Source: Pirellulales bacterium
GTDB lineage: Bacteria; Planctomycetota; Planctomycetia; Pirellulales; JADZDJ01
DNA length: 51,273 nt
Assembly (NCBI GenBank): GCA_020851115.1
Contig: JADZDJ010000164.1
Location: 1 to 51,273, forward strand
Direction of reading: 5' to 3'
How positions within the stretch are numbered: position 1 is the first letter of the stretch; each line of letters starts with the position of its first letter. Below, in pieces: positions 27,791 through 36,691 of this stretch. A program made the translations under genes and the position numbers. The notes beneath the pieces are model-generated. The model ran no database searches. It was not told the DNA's origin and saw only the letters and a program-made list of their open reading frames with translations.

Positions 27791-29029
27791 ATGTGGGTTC
27801 GCAAGCGGTTCGATATCGCTTGGTCCGATCTGGCAAGCGCTTTGCGCGACTGTTTGATTCGCTGGGATCGAGCCACACTGGCTGAGAACGTGGAAGACCT
27901 CTGGTCTCCGCCGGGCGACGCTTTCGCCTGTCTTTCTGTGCGCACCGGATTTGACTTGTGGCTCAAATCGCTCAATCTACCGCAGGGGAGCGAGGTGCTC
28001 GTCTCGGCGATTACGATTCGCGACATGATACGGATTATCGAAGAACATGGTCTGACGCCGGTCCCCGTGGATTTGCACCCCGATGATTTGTCGGTCAACC
28101 TCGATAGCTTGGAGCAAGCCATCACGCCGCGCAGCCGCGTTATTTTAGTTGCGCATTTGTTTGGCACGCGTCAAGGACTTGATGCGGTCATCGAAATCGC
28201 TCGGCGTCACGATTTGCTGGTCGCCGAAGACTGCGCCCAAGCGTTTGTTGGCCGACAGTTCACCGGGCATCCACAAGCCGATTTGTCGATGTTCAGTTTC
28301 GGACCGATCAAGACGGCGACCGCTCTGGCGGGGGCATTGCTCAATGTGCGCAACCCAGCCGTGCGCGAGCGCATGCGCCGTATTCAGGCGACTTATCCCG
28401 TGCAATCGCACGGCTCTTTTGCCAAACGGGTGTTCAAATTCGGCCTGATGAAATTCATGTCGTACTGGTTTTCGTTCGGCGCCCTGGTGGCGGGCATGAA
28501 GTTCGTCGGACGCGACCCCGACCATTTCGTGGCCTCGGTCGTCCGTGGATTTCCAGGCCCCACCTTTTTCAACCTGATCCGGCGACAGCCGAGCGCGGCG
28601 CTCCTCGCGCTGCTGTTCCGGCGAATCGCGTATTTTCATAAGCGATCGATTCAGCGCCGCACCGAACACGGCAATCGGCTGCGGTCGCTGCTGCCCAGCG
28701 GGGCGCGGTACCCTGGCGCGGAGTCCGACATTCACAGCTATTGGGTTTTTCCCGTGTTGGCGGAAGAGCCGTCGCGGATGATTCGCCGCTTACTGATGGC
28801 TGGCTTCGATGCTTCGGCGGCACACAGCTTGTCGGTGGTGCAGCCCCCCGCCGATCGTCCAGAACTGCGGGCCGAACGAGCCGAATGGGTCGTGCCACGA
28901 ATCGTGCATTTGCCGTGCTATCCAGAAATGCCGGACCACGAACTGCGCCGTCTGGCCGACGAAGTGCGGGTGGCGATGCGTAAGCAGCCGGCGCTCAGGA
29001 ATGCGTCCGACTGCAGTTTGATCGGCTAG
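27791..29029 (+). CDS. DegT/DnrJ/EryC1-family PLP aminotransferase-like protein
   Basis: The 412-residue protein has the fold of sugar aminotransferases of the DegT family. It shows GSEVLVSAITIRDMIRIIEE, PVPVDLHPDDLSVNLDSLE, ITPRSRVILVAHLFG, and LLVAEDCAQAFVG, where the aspartate contacts the PLP nitrogen. The PLP lysine is in FSFGPIKTATAL (K174). The family normally makes amino sugars or amino-deoxy compounds. A stretch with two hydrophobic patches (about 215-290) is longer than usual. GGAGG five bases before ATG 27791 fixes the start. It is followed by an ANL ligase (about 55 bp) and an SDR, which suggests a small biosynthetic operon. The acceptor is unknown. Confidence 0.8.
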   Translation: MWVRKRFDIAWSDLASALRDCLIRWDRATLAENVEDLWSPPGDAFACLSVRTGFDLWLKSLNLPQGSEVLVSAITIRDMIRIIEEHGLTPVPVDLHPDDLSVNLDSLEQAITPRSRVILVAHLFGTRQGLDAVIEIARRHDLLVAEDCAQAFVGRQFTGHPQADLSMFSFGPIKTATALAGALLNVRNPAVRERMRRIQATYPVQSHGSFAKRVFKFGLMKFMSYWFSFGALVAGMKFVGRDPDHFVASVVRGFPGPTFFNLIRRQPSAALLALLFRRIAYFHKRSIQRRTEHGNRLRSLLPSGARYPGAESDIHSYWVFPVLAEEPSRMIRRLLMAGFDASAAHSLSVVQPPADRPELRAERAEWVVPRIVHLPCYPEMPDHELRRLADEVRVAMRKQPALRNASDCSLIG

Positions 29030-29084
29030 CTCATTCGAGCCAAATGATGATCGATGATGAGACGTTTATTGTGTCGATAGTAGT

Positions 29085-30431
29085 GTGATCAACTCGCTCG
29101 ATAATTTGATCGGTCGACTCTCCGACACCGCGGATCGCCCTGCGATTGCCACATCCGAGAATTGCACCACCGGCGGCGAGTTAGCGAACCTTGTCACGGC
29201 TGCTGCGACCATCTTGACGACCCTGCGAAAGCAGCGGGTTGGAGTTGTTCATCGCGGCGATGCATCAAGCTGGGCCGCGCTTGCGGCACTCGATCGGCTG
29301 GCGTCGAATGTGTTTCTGCTCGATGCTGAACTACCTGAAAGCGAACTTCAGCGGCTTGCGGCAGATTTTCGCTTAGCCGCCATTGTCGGCATCAACGGCG
29401 GAGTCGACCGCGTATCTTGGCCAATCGAGCGATTCACGCCATCTGCTGGCAGCGGCGAAAGTTCGATCACCATTCTCACCTCCGGAACCACTGGCAAGCC
29501 GAAGGCCGCCGAGCATACTTGGGCCAGTCTCGGCCGGCCCGTTCGCATTACGCCAGAAGCGGCATCGCTTTCGTGGTTGCTAACCTACCGCCCTCACCTC
29601 TATGCAGGATTGCAGGTTGGCTTGCAATGCTTCGCCAACGGCGGAACTTTGGTGGTTCCCTGCGCAAATGACGCAGTCGATCGAATCGTGAAACTCATGG
29701 TGCGCCAGCAAGTGGCTTGCGTTTCGGCGACCCCATCCTATTGGCGGCAGTTGTTGATTTTCTCTCCGCCTGGTGAACTGGCGAAAGTCCACCTTCGACA
29801 AATCACGCTGGGGGGCGAAGTGGTCGATCAGCAGGTACTCGACCTGCTCAAAGGCACATTTCCTGCGGTGCGGATCGTTCATCTCTATGCCACCACCGAG
29901 CTTGGCCGCTGTTTTTCTGTGACGGATGGTCAAGCCGGATTTCCGGCGCGGTACTTGGACGCGGTGTCTTCCGATGGCGTAGAATTGCGCGTCCACGAAA
30001 ACGAGCTGCAAGTGCGTTCCGCAAACTCCATGCGACGTTACGATTCACTGAGTGGAGCACAGAATCGATCGGACGACTGGTTCGCCACCGGCGACTTAGT
30101 GCGGCTCGAAGGCGATCGCTACTATTTCGTCGGCCGAGAGTCGGACATTATCAACGTCGGCGGCAACAAAGTCAGCCCACACGAAGTTGAACAGTGCTTG
30201 AGAGCGGTGCCCGGAGTCGCCGATGTGCGAGTTTACGGCAAAAAATCATCGATGGTCGGACAACTGGTTGCTGCCCAAATTGTGCCGCAGTGTGCCCATG
30301 ACGCGGAGGCGGTGCGTGCTGCAATCATCGAAGCCGGCCTGCGTCAACTCACCCCGCCGCAACGCCCCCGGCTGATTGAAATGGTTGAGCGGATCGAACT
30401 ATCAAACGCCGGCAAGACACGACGCAGATAA
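29085..30431 (+). CDS. ANL-superfamily adenylate-forming ligase
   Basis: This enzyme activates a carboxylate as acyl-AMP and, in most family members, transfers it to CoA or a carrier protein. The 448 residues have the P-loop ITILTSGTTGKPKAAEHT, the acyl-binding motif VHLYATTELGR, the hinge WFATGDLVRLEGDRYYFVGR, and the C-terminal catalytic lysine region NAGKTRR. It is about 60-100 residues shorter than typical acyl-CoA synthetases, mainly in the N-terminal subdomain. The start is GTG 29085. No carrier-protein gene adjoins, so the acceptor is open. The gene lies between the DegT and SDR genes, 15 bp from the latter. Confidence 0.82.
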   Translation: MINSLDNLIGRLSDTADRPAIATSENCTTGGELANLVTAAATILTTLRKQRVGVVHRGDASSWAALAALDRLASNVFLLDAELPESELQRLAADFRLAAIVGINGGVDRVSWPIERFTPSAGSGESSITILTSGTTGKPKAAEHTWASLGRPVRITPEAASLSWLLTYRPHLYAGLQVGLQCFANGGTLVVPCANDAVDRIVKLMVRQQVACVSATPSYWRQLLIFSPPGELAKVHLRQITLGGEVVDQQVLDLLKGTFPAVRIVHLYATTELGRCFSVTDGQAGFPARYLDAVSSDGVELRVHENELQVRSANSMRRYDSLSGAQNRSDDWFATGDLVRLEGDRYYFVGRESDIINVGGNKVSPHEVEQCLRAVPGVADVRVYGKKSSMVGQLVAAQIVPQCAHDAEAVRAAIIEAGLRQLTPPQRPRLIEMVERIELSNAGKTRRR

Positions 30432-30446
30432 CACCGAGACTAAACC

Positions 30447-31181
30447 ATGGAACGTGTACAGCAGCGGCATATTATCGTCAGTGGTGGAAGCCGCGGTTTA
30501 GGCCAAGCTTTGGTCGAGGGGTTGCTGGGCGCTGGTTACCCAGTGAGCACGTTTAGCCGCAGCGCTACCGATTTCACCAATTCGCAGGCGGATAATCCCC
30601 ATTTCCATTTCGCTAGCGCCGATATTGCCGACCGCGAGCAAGTGGCTGAGTTCTTAATCACCGCCGAGGAAAAATTCGGCCTGCCTTTCGGTTTGGTCAA
30701 CTGTGCTGGCATCGCGGTCGATGGTGTGTTGGCAACGCTGTCGGAAGATCAGATCGAACGCGTGGTCGACATCAACCTTGTCGGGGCGCTCGTGCTGTCT
30801 CGCCGAGTTGTTCGTCGAATGTTGCTCGGTAAGCAGGGCGGCTCGATTATCAACATTTCTTCCATCATAGGCATTCGAGGTTACAACGGATTGTCGGCCT
30901 ACGCCGCCACCAAGGGTGGCATGGATGCGATGACCAGGTCGTTGGCGCGTGAATTGGGCGACCGGCGGATTCGCGTCAATTCGATTGCGCCCGGTTACCT
31001 GGCAACGGAAATGACCCACGGCCTGAGTGATTCCCAACGACAGCAAGTCGTGCGGCGGACGCCGCTCGGCCGGCTCGGAACGCCGCAAGACGTGGTCGGA
31101 CCGGTCAAGTTTTTGCTGTCGGACGAGGCGGAATTTATCACCGGTCAGGTGCTGGTGGTGGATGGAGGAATTACGGTATGA
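30447..31181 (+). CDS. Short-chain dehydrogenase/reductase (FabG-like)
   Basis: This NAD(P)H-dependent oxidoreductase resembles 3-oxoacyl-ACP reductase. The 244-residue protein has the cofactor motif VSGGSRGLGQALVEGLL, the NCAG-type motif LVNCAGIA, the catalytic Ser-Tyr-Lys in NISSIIGIRG and AYAATKGG, and the C-terminal FITGQVLVVDGGITV. It may reduce the product made by the neighbouring ligase and aminotransferase, but general fatty-acid reduction cannot be excluded. Its stop overlaps an ATG in an ATGA arrangement; that second frame gives only 12 codons before TGA. Confidence 0.85.
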   Translation: MERVQQRHIIVSGGSRGLGQALVEGLLGAGYPVSTFSRSATDFTNSQADNPHFHFASADIADREQVAEFLITAEEKFGLPFGLVNCAGIAVDGVLATLSEDQIERVVDINLVGALVLSRRVVRRMLLGKQGGSIINISSIIGIRGYNGLSAYAATKGGMDAMTRSLARELGDRRIRVNSIAPGYLATEMTHGLSDSQRQQVVRRTPLGRLGTPQDVVGPVKFLLSDEAEFITGQVLVVDGGITV

Positions 31182-31702
31182 TCGACAAAGCCAAGCGCAA
31201 TGCAGGCGCGTTGTGACGCCTCGATTTTACATTCACGACCCGACCTAAACTTGGGCTCGATGCTCTGCTTTCGGCGGCTGCGAAATAATCCGGCTCCAAC
31301 CAGACACTCGCTCTCGAAAGGCCACGACCCGGGCGAGAGGAAATCAAAAGGAGGGCTTTTTACATTGCCGACCGAGTTTGATTGGCATGTATTACATAGG
31401 GGCGAATTTTTCATATCTATTTGTTCGCGCCCGGTGGTTTCAGAAAGCAGCAGTTTCAGCGGCTGTAATAGTTTTTCTCATCGCGTTCGCGGCGTCGATT
31501 GTCATCACCACGCCGATCCCGGCCAAGCTCAACCGCGCACCTTTCAGCTTAGCGCGTGTCGGATAAAACCATTTGTTGCTGGTTGTGCGCCGTGAAGAAG
31601 AACTGGCGAGCGGCCGCGGAATTCATCGCGATAGCGATGTGCCATATGGACTGCCGATTTCTGGAAAATTTGGCGATCCTGCCAACAATAGCCGTCGATC
31701 AT
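31182..31702. other. 521-bp spacer, mostly without genes
   Basis: A frame coupled by ATGA to the SDR stop at 31178 closes after 12 codons. A possible small membrane protein is listed separately at 31387-31566. The rest has no protein-like frame and no clear terminator. The stretch separates the convergent SDR and S16 peptidase genes. Confidence 0.35.
31387..31566 (+). CDS. Possible 59-residue single-span membrane protein
   Basis: From ATG 31387 the frame begins MYYIGANFSYLFVRARWFQ. A hydrophobic helix follows (about 22-42, AAVSAAVIVFLIAFAASIVI), then a short basic tail. The run of hydrophobic residues after two arginines fits an N-in or tail-anchored orientation. There is no ribosome binding site and I recognise no family. 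It may be chance. Confidence 0.25.
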   Translation: MYYIGANFSYLFVRARWFQKAAVSAAVIVFLIAFAASIVITTPIPAKLNRAPFSLARVG

Positions 31703-33703
31703 CTATGGCGTTTGCGCGGATTGATTGGCAATTCGTCGCAGCACCTGAGCGTGCAAATCGGCCGACCAAAATTCATAGAGCGCTTCCAGTTTTTCGCTCA
31801 GGTCGCGATGCGACTTGATTCGCGCGATCTGGTGAACTTGCACGCACGGCGTGGCGTCGATGCCGCACGATTTTAATCGCACAATATTGCGGCGCGACTG
31901 GTCCTCGGCAAACGCGAGCCAATCGTTCAAGGTGCGCTCTTTGGTCAAGCCGGATAGGTTCCCCTCGTCGTCGTAGCTCAAACCCAACGAATAATATTTT
32001 GCCAGCAGCCCGGCCGCTCGCGTGTGAACGTACAAGTTGGCCGCCAGCCAACAGTATCCACTGGCTTCGCCCTCGCCCAGGTACTGGGTGAGTTGCGGAA
32101 AGACGCTTTCGCTGGCGATGTGTAGCATGGCGTAACCCAGATCCTTCTGCATCAGTCCTTCGCGATATTGGTCAGCCGTCATCGCCTGCGATTTCGCCTG
32201 GGAATTGACAATCAGCGCATCGAATGCCGCCAGATTAGCCCTCGAGGCACGCCGCAGATAATCGCCGATGTCTCGCCAAGGCGCCTGAGCTGGAATGGGT
32301 GCGCCGCCGTAGGTGGCACCCAAATCGAGATAGTCCCTAGCCAGCCGCAAGTTCAACCAAGCAATGATTTGATGGGTTGCCGCGCCGACCACAAGTTCGG
32401 TTGCTGCTTCACTTTCTTGACCGGGCAAATTGGCTAATGTGTCACGGGCGATGTGCTGCAAGCTGAGCGCTTCCAGGAAAGCATCGCAGGCGTGGAAATA
32501 CATCGACACTTGATCGAGTGACTTGGGAGTTTCATTCCGCATCCGCGTGGCCGTCATCCGCACCTCGGTTTCCAACCAACCGTTGTCGCGCAGCCGGCGA
32601 ACCGTGCCGGGATAACCGGTGGTAGCATAGGTTTGACGGCAACGTCCGAGTTCCAGCGCCATATATCCATGCATTGCCGCCCGCACATGGTCCCAGTAGA
32701 CCGCCGCGGTTTCCCCTTCTTCCTGCATCTGCTCGGCATGCTGAATAATTTCCAACCCCCGCTTGTATAGATCGACTGCTTCTTGAGTCAGTTTGGCTTT
32801 GCCTGGCATTTTCGAATATGAATCCAGCGCGGTCGTATACATCTTGTGCCAGTGATTGCTTTTCGCCTCCACTTCTTTTTGAAATTCCAGCGGAATGTGC
32901 GGCAGGCGTGCCGCGGGTGGGCGCGGCAATTCAACTCCGGTCAGATCTTCGTAAGCCGCGTACACATCGAAGACCGGCCGCACCTCGACGCCTAACTTCC
33001 GTCCATACTCGAACAGATCGACTCTTTCACCGGTGTTTTGATTGAGTTCGTATCGCGAGCCTTCGGGAATGAGCATCAACTTCATTCCTTTGGCGGCGGC
33101 TCCCTCGATCTTGTGCGGAATGCCGCCGACCGGCCCAATGCTGCCGTCAGGATTGATGGTGCCCGTCATCGCGGCATCGGGCCGAGGAGTATCGCCGCGC
33201 ACCGCGGCCAGCACTCCCACGGTCATCAGCGCGCCGGCGCTGGGGCCGTCGACGATTCCTTCATATTCGAACGAAACGTGCATGGCGCGTGGATCGAAGT
33301 CCGTAATCATCGTGGCCGTTGCGGCAGCCGTCCAACCTGCCGATCGCCATTGGTCGCCGGTTCCTCCCACTTCAGTTTCAAAAAATCCGACGCGCACTTT
33401 GCTGCCATCGCCGCCCCCGGCTGTGACCCGCACGGGCGTACAATCGCCCGTCACGGGTGAACCACCTCGATAGGCGACCGCATTGACGACCACCGTTCTC
33501 GGCTGCTCGATCGGCGCCTGTGCAGTGGGCGCTGGCTGGGCCGGTGGCGCTGCTGGCGCTGGCGATTCCTCCACTTTCTTCTCCAGAGGCTCTGGTGGGG
33601 CGGAAGGGGGAGTGACTTGCGCCGAGGCCATCGACAAACATGCGACCATAGCACATGGGATCATGTACATGGTCCGCGACCAACAACGGGCGAGCGATTG
33701 CAT
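31703..33703 (-). CDS. Exported protein with Lon-like S16 peptidase domain
   Basis: The 666-residue precursor starts with a signal peptide (hydrophobic MYMIPCAMVACLSMASA, cleavage near ASAQ). A Pro/Ala/Glu linker to about residue 68 leads into a Lon-type proteolytic domain. The catalytic serine is in IVDGPSAGALM (S155) and the lysine in VGGIPHKIEGA (K198), matching the Ser-Lys dyad of family S16. No AAA+ domain is present. Residues from about 260 to the end are helical and of unknown function, possibly a substrate platform. Export of a Lon-type dyad to the periplasm is unusual. Start ATG 33703 follows AGGAA; the longer in-frame start at 33841 lacks a signal peptide. It is divergent from acs. 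Confidence 0.78.
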   Translation of the reverse strand: MQSLARCWSRTMYMIPCAMVACLSMASAQVTPPSAPPEPLEKKVEESPAPAAPPAQPAPTAQAPIEQPRTVVVNAVAYRGGSPVTGDCTPVRVTAGGGDGSKVRVGFFETEVGGTGDQWRSAGWTAAATATMITDFDPRAMHVSFEYEGIVDGPSAGALMTVGVLAAVRGDTPRPDAAMTGTINPDGSIGPVGGIPHKIEGAAAKGMKLMLIPEGSRYELNQNTGERVDLFEYGRKLGVEVRPVFDVYAAYEDLTGVELPRPPAARLPHIPLEFQKEVEAKSNHWHKMYTTALDSYSKMPGKAKLTQEAVDLYKRGLEIIQHAEQMQEEGETAAVYWDHVRAAMHGYMALELGRCRQTYATTGYPGTVRRLRDNGWLETEVRMTATRMRNETPKSLDQVSMYFHACDAFLEALSLQHIARDTLANLPGQESEAATELVVGAATHQIIAWLNLRLARDYLDLGATYGGAPIPAQAPWRDIGDYLRRASRANLAAFDALIVNSQAKSQAMTADQYREGLMQKDLGYAMLHIASESVFPQLTQYLGEGEASGYCWLAANLYVHTRAAGLLAKYYSLGLSYDDEGNLSGLTKERTLNDWLAFAEDQSRRNIVRLKSCGIDATPCVQVHQIARIKSHRDLSEKLEALYEFWSADLHAQVLRRIANQSAQTP

Positions 33704-34150
33704 GCGAGGATTTCCTGTTCGTTCGATTGGGTTGAAGGGTCGAAAAGAATCCGAGACGAGATCCGCCAACAAACATCTGAAACGCCGCGATCGGCCCGCC
33801 GATATTCTACTTTCCAGGACCAGACGGCCGCAAATTGACAAGTGCGCAGTGGCGATTTGCTCCGGCAGCCCTCAGGCCAATTGTGCCGACCGGTGCGTTA
33901 TCTGGAAATCGTGCGAACTGGAAAACCGACCCGGTGAGGCAGCGAAGTCGGCAGGGGCGCAGGTATCTTAGCGTTTCGCACTTCTCCCAGGCTGAAACGG
34001 CGGGCAATCAGATCCGCGCTGCTTGGAACAAGGGATTCGCCGAATCGAAGCAATTGTGCGATTTGACGGACTGCACGGATCGCGCTAAAATCGCAAATTA
34101 CTGTGATTTTTCTGTCGCCGGTGGTGATCTTTTTCGCGGAGGAGCATGTC
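33704..34150. other. 447-bp divergent control region of S16 gene and acs
   Basis: There is no gene. The right-hand part has the acs promoter and an inverted repeat described next; the left part must carry the promoter of the S16 peptidase, which I cannot locate with confidence. Confidence 0.4.
34063..34110 (+). promoter_or_regulatory. acs promoter with inverted repeat at its start site
   Basis: TTGACG (34063-34068) and TAAAAT (34086-34091) are spaced by exactly 17 bases, a near-consensus sigma-70 promoter. AAAATCGCA (34087-34095) and TGTGATTTT (34102-34110) form an inverted repeat with one mismatch that covers the -10 box and the likely start point, suggesting an operator. Confidence 0.6.
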
Positions 34151-36145
34151 ATGTCGCAGCAGTTGGCTCGGCCGGTCGGTGGGGGTGCGTCATCAGAATC
34201 GCAGGCAGGACAGGTTGATACCGTCCTACAGGAATCGCGGCTATTTCCGCCGACACCGGAGTTTGCCGCGCAAGCGCGAATCGGGTCGTTGGCTGCCTAT
34301 GAGGCGATGTGGAACGAGGCCGCTGCCGACACCGAGGCATTCTGGGGCAAGCTGGCCGGTGAGCTACATTGGTTTCAGCCTTTTACCAAGTCGCTCCAGT
34401 GGAACGAGCCGTTCGCCAATTGGTTCGTCGGCGGCAAAACGAATGCTTCGTACAATTGCCTCGATGCCCATCTCGACGGTTCGCGGCGCAACAAGGCGGC
34501 GATCATCTGGGAAGGCGAGCCTGGCGATGAGCGTACGCTCACCTATCAAGAGCTGCACCACGAAGTTTGCAAATTCGCCAACGTGCTGAAGCAGTTCGGC
34601 ATGAAGCCGGGAGATGTCGCGTCCATCTATATGCCGATGACGCCGGAGCTAGTTATCGCCATGCTCGCCTGCGCGCGGATCGGCGTGATTCACTCAGTCA
34701 TCTTCGGCGGCTTTTCGAGCGAAGCCATCGCCGATCGTAATAATGACGCCAAGGCAAAGATGGTGATTACCGCCGATGGCGGTTGGCGTCGCGGTCAGCA
34801 GTTGCCGCTCAAGGCCAATGTCGATGCGGCCTTGGAAAAATCGCCGACCGTGAAGCATTGCATTGTGCTGCGCCGGCTGGGTAACCGTGTGCATATGCAG
34901 GCGGGACGCGATCACTGGTGGCACGAACGAATGGACGAAGTCTCGGCCGAGTGCTCCGCGGAGCCGCTCGATAGCGAAGCGCCGCTATTCATTTTGTATA
35001 CGAGCGGCTCGACCGGTAAGCCGAAGGGCATCAAGCATACCACAGCGGGTTTCAATCTGTTCGTCAAGAAGACCTTCGAGTGGGTGTTCGACCATCGCGA
35101 CGAGGATGTTTTCTGGTGCACTGCCGACTGCGGCTGGGTCACGGGGCACAGCTATGTCGTATACGGACCGCTGAGTGCTGGGGCGACGGTGCTGATGTAC
35201 GAAGGCGCTCCGAACGCGCCGGATGAAGGGCGCTTCTGGCGGCTGATCGAAAAATATCGCGTCACCATCTTCTATACTGCGCCGACGGCCATTCGGTCGT
35301 TCGTCAAATGGGGCGATCATTGGGTCGATCGGTGCGACCTGTCGAGCCTGCGGCTGCTCGGCACGGTCGGCGAAGGAATCAACCCGGAAGCGTGGATGTG
35401 GTATCACCGAAAAATCGGGCGCGAACGCTGCCCGATTGTCGATACATGGTGGCAAACCGAAACCGGCGGCATCATGATGAGCCCACTGCCCGGCGCGATC
35501 GCCACCAAGCCCGGTTCTTGTACCAAGCCGCTGCCGGGCATCGTGCCAGCGATCGTCGATGCCACAGGTAAGCCCGTTCCGCGAGGTCAAGGGGGTTGGC
35601 TGGTGATGACCAAGCCGTGGCCTGGCATGCTCCGCGGCATTTGGGGAGACGATGCGCGGTACCAAGACCAATACTGGTCGAAAGTGCCGCATCACTATCT
35701 AGCAGGAGACAATGCCCGCTGCGACGACGACGGATATTACTGGATCATGGGCCGAATCGACGACGTGCTGAACGTGGCCGGCCATCGCCTCAGTACGATC
35801 GAGATCGAAAGTGCGCTGGTGAGCCATCCGGCGGTCGCCGAAGCCGCCGCCGTGGGGCGGCCGCACGAATTAAAAGGAGAAGCCGTCGCGGTCTTTGTGG
35901 TGCTCAAGTCGGCCAAGCCCGACGAGACGCTTCGCGATGAACTTAAGAAGCACGTCCGCAAAGAAATCGGCGCGTTGGCCGTTCCCGACGACGTCCGCTT
36001 CACCGCCACCCTGCCCAAAACTCGCAGCGGCAAAATCATGCGCCGCCTGCTCCGCGACATCGCCAGCGGCAAAGAAACCATCGGCGACACCACGACGCTG
36101 GAGGATTACAGCGTACTGGCGAAACTGCGGGAAAATGAGGAGTAG
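34151..36145 (+). CDS. acs: Acetyl-CoA synthetase
   Basis: This AMP-forming enzyme makes acetyl-CoA from acetate, ATP and CoA. The 664-residue protein fits the family (about 650). It has the N-terminal [15 protein letters not shown]-type acetate motif, the P-loop [39 protein letters not shown], and the C-terminal [11 protein letters not shown] whose lysine is the site of regulatory acetylation in characterised enzymes. GGAGG about 7 nt upstream fixes ATG 34151. Its strong promoter and divergent position suggest independent control. Confidence 0.95.
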   Translation: MSQQLARPVGGGASSESQAGQVDTVLQESRLFPPTPEFAAQARIGSLAAYEAMWNEAAADTEAFWGKLAGELHWFQPFTKSLQWNEPFANWFVGGKTNASYNCLDAHLDGSRRNKAAIIWEGEPGDERTLTYQELHHEVCKFANVLKQFGMKPGDVASIYMPMTPELVIAMLACARIGVIHSVIFGGFSSEAIADRNNDAKAKMVITADGGWRRGQQLPLKANVDAALEKSPTVKHCIVLRRLGNRVHMQAGRDHWWHERMDEVSAECSAEPLDSEAPLFILYTSGSTGKPKGIKHTTAGFNLFVKKTFEWVFDHRDEDVFWCTADCGWVTGHSYVVYGPLSAGATVLMYEGAPNAPDEGRFWRLIEKYRVTIFYTAPTAIRSFVKWGDHWVDRCDLSSLRLLGTVGEGINPEAWMWYHRKIGRERCPIVDTWWQTETGGIMMSPLPGAIATKPGSCTKPLPGIVPAIVDATGKPVPRGQGGWLVMTKPWPGMLRGIWGDDARYQDQYWSKVPHHYLAGDNARCDDDGYYWIMGRIDDVLNVAGHRLSTIEIESALVSHPAVAEAAAVGRPHELKGEAVAVFVVLKSAKPDETLRDELKKHVRKEIGALAVPDDVRFTATLPKTRSGKIMRRLLRDIASGKETIGDTTTLEDYSVLAKLRENEE

Positions 36146-36691
36146 CTTGCGCGCATATTTTAGTCGCACTTGGTCTATTCTTTGGCATCTCGATTCAGAT
36201 TCGACAAGCCGAAGCCGGCGATAACGCCGTGTAACTGCAAACCGGCACGATGAATCCACGACAGCACCGGCTCGAAGCTAACAATCTGACTCGCGGCAAG
36301 CGGGAACGATTCGCTGGCCGCGCGCGGAAGTGGTACGAATGGATCGACACACTGGCAATCGTTGTCTACATCTCCAAGCCGCCGAGTGGTACAGCTCGAT
36401 GTACTGCCTGAAACAGCGGCCGTCCGAGGCAAGAATTGGTCGGCCAGTCGGCAAGATCGGCGTGTCCGCGATCATCGCCCCTCATTTCTAATCGCAATTT
36501 CCGGCTGGGATTTCGTTTTACCGCGGAAAATGACGGCTTTTGACGTCAAACCCCGATTGTCAAAAGCCTGCCAGGCACGCTAAAATCCAAGTTTCGCCGC
36601 AGCGGGCTATCCGTAATTATAGGTTGGCGGCGGTTGCGTCCGGTCGCTCGACTCGGTCGGGCGATTGTTCGTCGTCCAATAAATTTTCGCG
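36146..36691. other. 546-bp spacer between acs and ffh, no gene
   Basis: No frame is convincing; a minus-strand 85-codon frame (36175-36432) has a moderately protein-like second half but no support. The right part holds the ffh promoter and operator-like repeats. I see no T-tailed terminator after acs. Confidence 0.4.
36535..36586 (+). promoter_or_regulatory. ffh promoter with triple TTTTGAC half-sites
   Basis: GGCTTTTGAC (36535-36544) and GTCAAAAGCC (36559-36568) form a perfect 10-bp inverted repeat. The left half also forms a perfect 12-bp palindrome TTTGACGTCAAA (36539-36550), giving three half-sites. The right half contains the -35 TTGTCA (36557-36562); the -10 TAAAAT is at 36581-36586 with 18-base spacing. 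A repressor or activator at this site would directly contact the -35 box. Confidence 0.55.

Noticed and set aside
36175-36432. 85-codon minus-strand frame between acs and ffh
   Set aside because: The second half looks somewhat protein-like, but there is no start signal, no domain and no neighbour on that strand.
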